Program-made: the position numbers and the translations under genes
Notes under the pieces: model-generated
Told to the model about the DNA's origin: nothing
Databases searched by the model: none
What the model saw: only the letters and a program-made list of their open reading frames with translations
Shown here: in pieces, positions 1 to 10,400 of the stretch
Layout of the letters: every line of letters starts with the position of its first letter
Numbering within the stretch: position 1 is the first letter of the stretch
Source: Gonium pectorale
Lineage: Eukaryota; Chlorophyta; Chlorophyceae; Chlamydomonadales; Volvocaceae
NCBI GenBank assembly: GCA_001584585.1
Contig: LSYV01000022.1
Location: 1,117,033-1,181,032 of the forward strand
Length of the DNA stretch: 64,000 nt
Direction: 5' to 3'

Positions 1-168
1 TGCTGCAACCGGACCAGGAAGCCCAGCCGAAGGAGCACGTGCGACTGCAGGGCGCGCACGGCGGACTCGGCTTGCGGCAGCAGCAGGAAGTGCTGCACCT
101 GGCGAGGCAGCTGCTGCTGCCGCCGCGGCGCCACGCGGAACGCTGCTCCATCGAGCAGGTCGCCCATT
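1..168 (-). CDS. 5' exon of an unrecognised minus-strand gene, cut by the window edge
   Basis: Reading the minus strand from an ATG at 168-166, the frame stays open to base 1 (about 55 codons). The peptide starts MGDLLDGAAFRVAPRRQQQ and is rich in Gln, Leu and Arg; I see no domain or signal peptide and do not recognise the family. It would be transcribed away from the rhodanese gene that starts at 750, so the roughly 580 bp between the two start codons could hold a shared promoter. The call rests on an open frame at an edge and on plausible codon use only; the rest of the gene lies outside the window. Confidence 0.3.
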
Positions 169-749
169 GACTGGCTGCTGTTTTGGAGCGTCCAAGCGAG
201 AGGAAGCGGGCGAGCGCTATGGCCCCCGAAGCTCGCGCGCGCCCATAAGCTTGCCGGCTGCCCGCTGGTGCTCGCTTGAGCATGGCTTGACCTCCGCGCC
301 ATTGCGTCGCTGATACTTGCAACCAAAAGCGGTGGTGTGAAGGACTCCCGGTCGGAGAAGCCGAGAACCGCCAAGCCCATTCTGACTATCAAGCTTGTAT
401 AAGCAAGGGCACGCAGGGCGCGAGGGCCCGAAGCTGCTCCGGGTGGGGAACCTTCCTCTAGCGTCAAGAAGCGTCAGAGATGGCCCAATTGTTCTTGTTT
501 GTAGTCGAACTGGATAATGGATACAAATCGAAGCCAGCTTTATTCGTTGAGCGGCGACTTGACTGCGCCTGCCGACGTGGGCGTCCGTCGTGCAGCGTTC
601 GTGCAAGGCACCTCACCCGACCCCACGCATTGCGCTTTACAGATGCTTTTTATCATCATGCAACTTGAGTAGGTGAGGGCTACACCTTCCCACATTCCCG
701 CCTCAACGACCGCCCCCGCGGCCACGCCAGGGCTCCCTATAGGCAGATA
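169..749. other. intergenic region between two divergent starts
   Basis: The stretch separates the minus-strand start at 168 from the plus-strand start at 750. Open frames here are short, overlap on both strands and look random. I see no clear TATA box. It probably carries the 5' UTR and promoter of the rhodanese gene and perhaps of the leftward gene. Confidence 0.3.
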
Positions 750-2041
750 GTGATGTCAGTAGAACTCCAATACTTGGAGCCCAGCCAGTTGGCTTCTGCC
801 CTCCGCCATCCCAAGCAGAAGGGACGGGTGGTGGTGGTGGACGTTCGAGACGATGTGCGTAAAGGGACACGTAGTGAACGAGAGGAAGGAGAGGGGCCGG
901 CATGCAGTGCAGTGAAGGGGGGATTGGGAGCGACGAGTGCAAGGGTGGGGAAACTCGGGTGTTGGTTGGCACGGCTTGCACACAGCACGTTCTGCACTGT
1001 TGCGGCTTTGCGCGCTGTCATGGGTGCCAAAGATGGTTCCGGTCACAGAACAACACTGTTGAGCCTTGAAGGGAGCCCGGCATGGATTGACAAGATCAGT
1101 GTCCAGCCCTCATCTCCGCACCATGCCACTCCCCAGGATTACGAGGGCGGCCATATCCGGGGTGCCGTAAACATCCCCTCTGAGCTGTGGTCTGACCCGC
1201 AAGTGGACTCGCTGATAGAGGAGCACCTTGCGGATAAGGACATGGTGGGTCAGTGGTGGGTCGTCACCAGGGGAGCACTAGCACGTAACGCTCCTTGGCG
1301 AACAGTGCTTGGGACCCAGGGTGCCGCATTCCGGGGCATCACGTGTAGCAGCAGAGATTTTCGTCTCGTTGTGTATCTCGTGGCGGCAGACATGAGGTGC
1401 CTTGCCTTCCTGGAGTACGGCGGCACATGTCGCGCTGGTACTCAAATGCGGACCGTATGGACCAGGACGGCGGCACAGGTGCACCGCATGTGTCCCGACC
1501 TGCTATCCTTCTTACAGGCATGTATCGCTCGCGCACGGTATGCATATCTCTTGCGAGCCTTGCATTTGCGCGCCCCTTTCCCTCAGGTGGTGGTCCACTG
1601 CATGTTCAGCCAGCAGCGGGGGCCCAGGTCAGTCCACACCACGGCCGCACGACGCGATGCTGCGCATGGCTGTGGCACCAGCGGCACCGCCCCTACGGCC
1701 GCTACCATTACGGCTGCCCTCGTGCCGAAGTTGCACAAGTGGGCAGGAAGGGGTCGTGTCCGCTGCCCAACCCGTTATGCAAGCACCTGCACCCGTAGCA
1801 GAGGTCTCGGCAGGGACTTCACATCCCATTAGGGTCAAGCTCCCGAAGTTGTGGGATTTCGGGATGTCTTTAAACGCTGTGCCGCGGTCCCTTCCGGCTG
1901 CCTTGTAGGTGCGCAAGCCTCCTTGCGAGGAGGCTCGCCGCGCGCGATGGCTGCCCGCGACCCAACGTGTACGTGCTGCGCGGCGGCTTCATCACATTCG
2001 CGCGCCACTATAGCAGCGAGAGTGACTTGGTCGAGTCGTAG
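750..2041 (+). CDS. Cdc25/ACR2-type rhodanese-domain protein (putative small phosphatase or arsenate reductase)
   Basis: Four exons, 750-854, 1137-1244, 1587-1627 and 1909-2041, join in phase to 128 residues, close to the about 130 residues of plant CDC25/ACR2 proteins. The start is MMSVELQYLEP (a second ATG follows at once). The rhodanese fold shows as VVVVDVRDD, then DYEGGHIRGAVNIP, then the active-site loop HCMFSQQRGPRCA. This is HCX5R, with Cys about 76 and Arg about 82, the loop size of Cdc25 phosphatases and of ACR2 arsenate reductases rather than the six-residue loop of sulfurtransferases. The protein ends NVYVLRGGFITFARHY and then a short tail. Introns are 282, 342 and 281 nt with GT-AG ends. 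Known of the family: plant members reduce arsenate and can dephosphorylate CDK substrates in vitro. Which role applies here cannot be read from the sequence. Confidence 0.85.
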
Positions 2042-2953
2042 CCCACCTTTCCAGGGTCCTTGCGCCACGTGCTGCTGTTTAAATGATATTACGCACTGTA
2101 GACCCCAATGCGCCTCAAGTAGTAATAGCATAAGGCGGCGACGGTAGGGGCCGTCCTGCAGGATACTGCTGAATTTGGCGGCGCACGCTATGGCGCTGTG
2201 CACGGATCCTGCTTGTCAATAGCGGCCTTCCGCACGACATGCATGGGGCTGTCCGTTTGCTGCATACGACTGCACTGGTAATAAAGACCGAGGTCTCGCA
2301 ATGCCCCTAAGACCCAGGAAGGTCGCGTGAAGTTGTTTATGGTACCGAGAGATGACTAGCGGTGCAGGGCGCAACTTCTTCTGTGCACACACGTGGCGGC
2401 GGCAAGGCCAAACTCCGATCCCACGTGAATAAAGCCGTGGTGTTGGTAAAATCGCTATAAGTGCAAGCGTTCCGTTGCGTGAAGAAGACCGAGCGGCGCT
2501 GGCCGGGCTTCTTTGTGTCGTCGGGGGGGGGGGGGACTGATGGAGAGATGGGAGGAAGTGAACGTTTAGGATCGGTTCCTGCGTTCGTATGAGGCAAACG
2601 AGGGCCATACCAGTTGCTGCAGACTTTAGTGTGTGCTTCATATTCTCTCGCTGTGAATGTGCGTGTGCGACATCGTAAGTTGCGTGTCTATGTGCGGATC
2701 TTGTGCCCCTAGGTGTACGGCGATCGGGTTCTGGAATCGTGACGAGCTAAATTTAAGCAGGTGTCCATGACTGTTACGAACCGTAACAGCGAAGTACTTT
2801 CTTTACCACGCTTAAAGGCAGGATTGCCGTACAAGTGGGCCTTCGAGGCTCACACCGGACAATAACCGGTGTCTTTTGACACCACCACAACAGTGGGTTA
2901 CTCAGGGTCGTAACAATTACCAACGGCAAGCGATGACTGCCCTCAGAGCCCAA

Positions 2954-4025
2954 CTGCGTTGGTGCGCGATGGGCGATCCAACCGTGGAGTCAGCACGGGA
3001 GCGTCGCTGAGGGCGGCGACGGCGGCGCTCTTGTTGTGCTCGTTTGCGTTTTACGTGCATGCCCATGACTTGTGATGTGGCGCGCTAGCGAACGGCTAAG
3101 GTCTAGCCAGCGGCGCTAATGCACACGTCTGTTGTGGAGCAGGGAAACGCAGAGACAGCGACTGCGCTGGCTGGTCACGGTGCCACGGCGACGAGGAAGA
3201 TCAACAACCTTATCTGTAACCATACGCCTAGTCTGTCAACCTAAGCGCACGGGGTCTCATTGCCATTCAAGGGACAGGCGCCCAAGAGTGAGACGAGACA
3301 GCGACACCAAGCGCTGGCTCGCCTCAAATACACGCAACGGTACGGTGATGTGAATCCACCAATAAGAACCACAAACAGACCAAACGCCGATGACAACACG
3401 CCAATGCAACGCGCTGACGAACATGGACGCATGGCTACATGATCTTAAACCAAGCAAACGCATCACGCGAAGACATGTGACGGTAAAATCGACATGTGCA
3501 CTAACCTGTGCCGACACTCTCGAGGATCGCCCCTCGCAGGGTTCTGGGAGGCGCCCATGAAAAAAGAGAGAAACCTACACAGAAAGAGGGAGCCCGCCTC
3601 TACGGCCATACACGCCCGAAGGCNNNNNNNNNNNNNNNNNNNNACCGGCCAACCAGCTGACCCGGTGTGTCGAACTTCACCTGGTAAACCGTTACTTGTC
3701 CAGGTGGAGCACATACTCACATGGGAACGGTGGGGATGATGAAGAGCCCGGGCAAGTGAAGGTAAGTGGGGAACGGGGTGTAGGTCTGTAGATGGGTAGG
3801 AAATCTCGGGCTTCGGGCTTCTGCTGCCGCGGCTGTTGTTCAGAGCTTCCCTGTTCCCGTTTCCTGCATCGTCGCAGCGGTAGCTTAGAGCCTGGTCATT
3901 AGTCTGGTAAGTTAGGGAGAGGCTCGTCTTCGAGGGACTGCCAAGATTGCGTTGGCTCACAATCCAACCGTGGAGCCAGCGCCGTCGGCAAAGTCTGGGA
4001 GCGTCGCGGAGGGCGACGACGGCGG
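2954..4025. repeat. pair of diverged short direct repeats
   Basis: Around 2954-3020 and 3948-4025 the text shares GCGTTGG, ATCCAACCGTGGAG, GGGAGCGTCGC and GAGGGCG(G/A)CGACGGCGG in the same order, with a roughly 12-base insertion in the second copy. The copies are about 1 kb apart. The origin is not known; it could be a dispersed repeat family or an old local duplication. Confidence 0.5.
3624..3643. other. assembly gap (20 N)
   Basis: Exactly 20 N. The same length recurs at 44483-44502, so 20 N looks like the assembler's default for a join of unknown size. Confidence 0.95.
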
Positions 4026-4400
4026 GGGGACGGGTGCAGACGCATCGGCAGGCAGCGTTAGTCGTGCCTGCAAAACCCCAGCCCTCTTGCTCCCGTCCCA
4101 AGTATCCACCCTTCAAATGGAGATCTTGGTGTGCATTGCTTGAAAAACAGCAATACCCGGGCAACACGGTTGTACGACAATGCTGAGGTGAGGCCTCCTT
4201 TGCCTGACTGTCGCAAAGCCGCTAAGGAGTGTAGAGACTGTAGAATACTATGCCCGTCTGCCATTTTCTTGGTGCTCGAAGGCAATACATCATCAGCTCT
4301 GCACTGTCTCCATTATTTGCCTCTCAGATACATTTTGCTTAGTGTTCGATGCTTCAAGGCTGAAATTGATGGATGACCGGAGGAGGAAGCGCAAGTAGCG

Positions 4401-7400
4401 ATGGTCGGACCTTTGAAGCATTCGGAGAGCCCACCCAAAGCGACTCTTAAATATAAGAAATATAATGGCGATGCGGATCCCACGCAGCAAGCCAAGGTAG
4501 CATGTCGCGCGTTGACGCGTACTGGCCTTGAGCTGCATCTAACGCCCTGTTCTCTCGCATATGTAGAAGTCGCCAAGCCAGCAGGTCGCGGAGGTATCAC
4601 TGCCGGTCCGCGACGTGGAGGGGTGGCGCCCCCGACCGCGGATTATTGAGCACCTGAACATTGCGGACTTCAGCCACCATGTGAGGGGGTGCGGCAGGGA
4701 TGGCAACCCGTGGGGCTGGCATCCCATCCGCGGGGGCTGTTCGGGTGGCGCGTGCCGCCCCGCGCCCCCGGCCCGTGGCTCTGCAGCCCAGCGCCCGGGC
4801 CGTGTATGGGTCCCACACGGTTCTGTCGTGCCCTTCACTACCCGTGTCCTTATTAACTACAGGTCGAGTGCAAGGTGCCAGTGGACGAACCGATCTTTCA
4901 GCCGTTCCCGCCGGAGGTGACGTTCCACAACTATGAACCTTTCCAGACGTATGAGGCCACGCTGTACCTCCGCAACAATGACAATGTGAGCACGGGATTC
5001 TAACGCGCTCCCGCAATGGGAATAAGGGCCCCTAAGTTGACAGCGCTGAGACTTCAGTAAGCATCTAGCAGGATTGCGACGCCGGTACCCTTCCAGCCCG
5101 TCGTTTGAGGGAAGGTGGCGGCGGTGCTGGAATGCCTATGGGCGTGCGGATGGCACTGCGGCAAAGCTCCCCGGCCTAGTGCGGGCCAGTGTACACTTCA
5201 TCAGACATGGCACATGGGCCATGGTTGCAGTCGGGGCATGCACCTGCCTAGAGCCTTCGCCGCTAAGGTCTTGCCGCGGTCACGGTCCCCACCAACAGGT
5301 GTCACGGCGCGTCAAAGTGCTGCCCATGGAGTCGCCGTACTTTTCTGTGCGGCGGGTCCAGGCGGCGGGCAAGGAGGACAGCAAAGTGGCCACCGGCATG
5401 GAGGTGGCCTTCACGGTGACCTTCCGCCCTGAATCGCGCGACGACTACTCGTGCGATCTGGTGGTCTGCACGGAGCGGGAGAAGTTCGTGGTACCCGTGC
5501 TGGCCGTGGGCGCCTCCGCGGCGCTGGACTTTCCGGACCTGGTGGACTTTGGCTCCGTGCCCGCAAAGGTGGACACGCGCCAGACCGTGTTTGTGCGCAA
5601 TGTGGGCAGCAAGGCGGCGCACTTCAGCCTTACAGCGCCGGCGCCGTTCTCTGTGAGCCCCACCGCGGGGCACCTGGCGCCGGGCGAGACGCTGCAGTGC
5701 TCGCTAGTGTTCGACCCGCCGTCCGTGGGGCGCTATGAGGGAGAGCTGGAGATCCAGTACGACAGCGGTCGCTGCGTGTACGGCCAGCTGGTTGGCAGCG
5801 GCCATGAGCTGGAGGTGGGCTTGTCGCAGGGCGTGGTTACAATGCTCTCCACCTTCGTCACCAAGTCCAGCCAAAAGACCTTCAAGGTTGTTAACAACAG
5901 CGACACGCCCATTAAGTTTGCCGTCAAGCAGCGGCCCACGGTGGAGCAGGACCTGGCGCTGACGCAGCAGCGGCTAAGCATGGCGTCCACCAGCCACACC
6001 TGCCACGCGGACTACAAGAGCCGGCCCGGGTCGCCGCACGGGCAGGCCCGGGGCTCGGACGGGGATGGGGATGGCGACGAGTCGTCGGAGGACGAGGAGA
6101 CCATCCTCGCCTCCGCGGCCGCGCAGCTCACGCGGCGCCTGCACTCGGCGCAGCGTGAGGCGGTGCTTGATGCGTACCTCTTCCACGACCGGAACTTCTC
6201 CGCCAGCCCGGCGGAGGGCACCATCTGGCCGCGCAGCGAGGTGGAGGTGGTGGTGACGTTCAGCCCGGACCACGCACGGGAGTACGAGGTGGTGGCGTAC
6301 GTGGACGTCGCGGGGCGCGCGGACCGCCTACCCGTGGTGTTCAAGGGCCGCGGCCTGGGCCCCGCCGCGGTCTTCTCCTACGACGTCCTGGACGTGGGGG
6401 ACACCTGGGTCAATACGTTGCACCAGTACGAGGTGGAGCTGCAGAACCGGGGGAAGATCGACGTGGAGTTTCGGCTGGTGCCGCCCGGTAGCGCCTTTGG
6501 CACGCGCTTCACGTTCGAGCCGTCGCAAGGGCGGCTGTCCGGCGGGCAGATCCAGATCATCAAGGTTAAGCTGCTGTCGGACCTGCTGGGCTCGTTTGAC
6601 GAGACTTTTGAGTGGCAGATCAAGGGCAGCAGCGAGCCGCTCAGCCTGCAGTTCAAGGGCCGCGTGTGCGCGCCGTCCTTTGAGGTGGACGTGGAGGGGC
6701 TGGATTTCGGAGTGTGCTCCTATGGTTTCAGGTACGGAAGTTTGTGGGTGGGAACGGGAAACACATGGAAGGGCGGAGGATGGTGGGATTCGGATAGAAA
6801 AGAGCCCGGCCAGCCGACAACAGGATTGGGCTAGGGCCGGATGAGCGGGTTGGTATGAGCATGGGAGCCAGGAAGCCCGATGCGTAATAACAAGCTTCAG
6901 CCACGGGGCCCAAGCCGTACCTGGGGCCGTACGTGGAGTTTCGGGATACCAGCTGAAACACACTCGACGGGTACGCAGGTATACCAAGGAGTTTCAGCTC
7001 ACGAACACGAGCGAGATCCCGCTGCGGTTCTCGTGGCGTGTGCCGAACGACACCGAGGAGCCCCGCGAGTTCCAGATCCTGCCCGCCAAGGGCACCATCC
7101 TGCCGCATGGGAAGGTCAAGATCAATGTCGAGTTCGTGAGCAGGACGGTGAGGCGGGAATCGCGGCTTGCTGCCCCTGACATACTGCTTGGGAATTGTCC
7201 CCATTCCCGTGTCACCTCCATAGTCGGCACCGCTGATAGAGCCAACCTGGAGGCGATTGGTCCTTTGATTCTGTGATATGGCTCATCAGCTAGTTCGCCC
7301 CTCTGGTGGGACTGCAGGTCCAACGCTATCGCACGGAGCTGGTGATGGACATTCCGGGCGTCGCGGAGCGACAGCTGGTGCTGCCGCTCATTGGGGAATG

Positions 7401-10400
7401 TGCCGTGCCAAAGCTCAGCCTGTACTCACGCACAATGGAGTTCGGGGAGTGCAGCCTGCGCCATCCGTACAAGAAGGTGCGGGCGGAATGGACCGGCTGT
7501 GTCGGTGTGTCCTCACACCTTGCTGCAGCGAGCCACTGGGACCCTGCCCCATGTGGCGGCTGCAGTGAGCCTACTGTCCAGGGAATCCCACACTTGCATA
7601 CCAGTGTCTATCCGTTTCGCATACCTGCGCAACTCGTGCTCAACTCATCTTTTCTGTAGCTTACAGCCAGCAGCACAGAAGGTTGGATGCATCCATTGCC
7701 GAACGGCCCCGCATCCTCGCTCCCCGCTCACGCCACCGCGCAGGAGATGCGTATCGTGAACGAGTCCAAGCTGCCCGCCAAGTTTGAGGTGCTGCCGCAG
7801 GAGCCCAACTCGCTGGGCCTGGCGTCGTTCTTGGTGGAGCCCTCATCGGGCGGCATCCCCGCCCGCGGCGAGCAGGTGGTTGAGCTGACGCTCACCACCT
7901 ACACGCTGGGTCGCATACAGATCCCGGTGCGCGTCAAGGCCCTGGGCTCCAAGGCACAGCCGCTGGAGCTGATCCTAAACGCCAAGTGCGTCGGGCCACA
8001 GCTGGACTTCGGCGAGGACCCGGAGACACGGTAAGGCGTTGGGGTGCGGGTACGGGCACCTTTGACGTAGGATCAACGTGGATGGCGCAATTGGGCGCAT
8101 GTGCAAACCCGGGCCCACCCTGCGCTGCATGATTCCCACCCATCCTAGGGTCCACATTCCAAATAGTGCACCTTGGGCTGCATAGCCTGCGTCCACAACG
8201 CAAGGGGCAGTCACGGGCAATCTTCCTCCTACGCCTGACCCTCCAGTCTACCTCCACCTGACCCCGCAGGACCACCACACCCAGCTTGGCGTTTGACCGC
8301 GTGCCGGTGCTGAAGGAGCACTCGCTTCCGCTGGTGATCAACAACATCAGCGTCATCCCCGCCGACTTCAAGCTCTTCATCGAGGCCAAGGACAGCGTCT
8401 TCAGCGTGGAGCCTCGCCAGGCGCACCTGGAGCCGGGCGAGAGCTTTACGGCGCACGTCATGGTCAAGATGGACGAGAGCATGGACTTTGCAGACACGCT
8501 GCACGTGCTGATCCAGGAGGGGGCCGACGTGTCCATTCCGCTCACGGCTAGCGGTAGGTCCCGTGGCATGAATGCCACGCAAGAGCGGCAAAAGGCAGCG
8601 GTGATTGCAAGTGCCGGAGCTTTCGCTCGGCGCACAGGATGCAAAGCTTCGTTACGCTCACGGATGGCACTCCCCCTTGTTCTTAGTTATAACCGCACTT
8701 GGTGAATGGCAAATCGTTACTGTCAGCTATCATAGCGGACACGGTTTGGCAGCCCAATTAAGGCAGCCGTTTGCTGCCTTTCCTCTGCAACCGTACCGTG
8801 TAGGGACTGGCAGCGCCATTGTGGCAGACGAGCTTTCGGGCGGCCTGCTGGACTTTGGATACCAGTTTGTGGGGCGGCCCTTCACTCGGGACGTTACCGT
8901 GTACAACATGGGCCGGAAGACCGTGCTGCTTGCCTGGAGCTCCAGCAGGTACGGGGCGTTGGGGCGCTGATGTTGTCGTGTTGAACCTATCTGTGTTTTC
9001 ATGTATTACCTGGTGAGTGAGGCTATGGAGCTCACTCTCCACTTGAGGTCTGGTTTGCACAGTGCTGCGCCGGGTTGGTCGCCGAGGGGCGCTGTCTGCC
9101 AATACCGGTCCGCAGGTACGAGGAGCTCAAGAAGGAGTTTGCCAAGGCGAACCGCGGGTCGGGAAAGAAGTTCGACATTGCGCTGGTGCCCCAGGAGCAG
9201 CAGCCTGTCTTCAACATCACACCCGACAAGGTAAGGTGGCGGAGCCTGTCACTGGCGGGAAGCCCGGACTGTTTTCGTTGTGCCGTCCTAAGCCAAGCAA
9301 ACCAGTGGCTACCGTGTCTCGAGGAAGTGACTTCAAAGAATTTGCAATGACGCTATGGGTTGACCCTCACAAGCCTATCACTGCTCGCCCGCTATCCGCA
9401 GGTCCAGCTTGGCCCGAAGGAGGCCGCCACCTTTACCATCACCGGGAACGCCCTGACGGCCGGCGAGGTGAAGGAGCAGCTGGCGTGCAGCGGAATCTTT
9501 GGCAACAACAGCAAGGGTTCGAAGCGAATCTTCGAGACCGTCATGCGGGCCGACGTGGCGACGCCGTTGCTGCACTTCTCTGAGCGCGTGCTGCACTTCC
9601 GCCACACCTACAAGAAGGGCCAGTCCATCGAGGCCCAGACGCGGCCGCTGACCATCAAGAACATCTCGCCGCTGCCGCTTACGTTTGGGCTACGACCCAC
9701 ACCGCCCTTCACAGTCGATCGCACCTCGTGGACGCTGGACCTGGAGGAGGCCGGCACCGTCAACGTCACGTTCGACCCCAACTTCAAGGACGACCTGCAG
9801 GTACTCGAGGGCCTCCTATGACGTGCCTTCTCAAATCCATGTTTGCTCTTTCACTCCTCCTCAAGCCAGCCGCAAGCCTATGTGGCCCTGGTAATCGAAG
9901 TACGGCCACTGAGGTCACCTAGTCTTTGGTTGCCCATTGGTTCCCCAGTGAACACCTGCTCGACCTTAAGCCCTTACCCTCCTTAGTGATCTCCCGCGCC
10001 TCTTTCATTCCCGAATCGCCCCACAGAGCCTCCAGACGCGCACCAAGCTGCAGGTGGTGTACGCTGACAACCCGCAGCGGGACTCGGTCGACCTGCACGG
10101 CGACATCGAGTACCCCAACCTCGCCTTTGACACCACCACAATCGAGTTTGGCTCCGTGCTGCTCGACACGACGCGCCGCATCCCTGTGCGCGTGGTCAAC
10201 TCGTCAAACGTGGACGTGGTGTACACCTGGGCCTGGGACCAAGCATCGGTGCACGAGGACACCAACTCCATCGCGTCCATGTCGCTCCGCCAGGGCCGGC
10301 CCAAGCCGCCGCCCACGCAGCTGTTTGACGTGATGCCCATCCGCGGTGTGCTGCGCCCCGGCGAGGCGGAGACGATGACGTTTTCGTTCTTCGCCTACCC

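Larger units (their letters stand above)
2042..4400. other. spacer between the rhodanese gene and HYDIN
   Basis: No convincing gene. It holds a G-run of about 13 at 2523, a 20-N gap at 3624-3643, and two diverged copies of a roughly 65 bp sequence (about 2954-3020 and 3948-4025). A TGTAA, the usual volvocine polyadenylation motif, lies at about 3213, but that would give the rhodanese gene a 1.2 kb 3' UTR. Bases just upstream of 4401 are probably HYDIN 5' UTR. Confidence 0.4.

Noticed and set aside
750..1832. Single 360-codon open frame over the rhodanese locus
   Set aside because: It reads through introns; only its first 35 codons and the 1137-1244 part match the family, and the spliced model explains the rest including the HCX5R loop.
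3463..4167. 234-codon minus-strand frame across the 20-N gap
   Set aside because: Its length depends on treating N as coding; flanking sequence shows no domain and the neighbouring repeats are non-coding.
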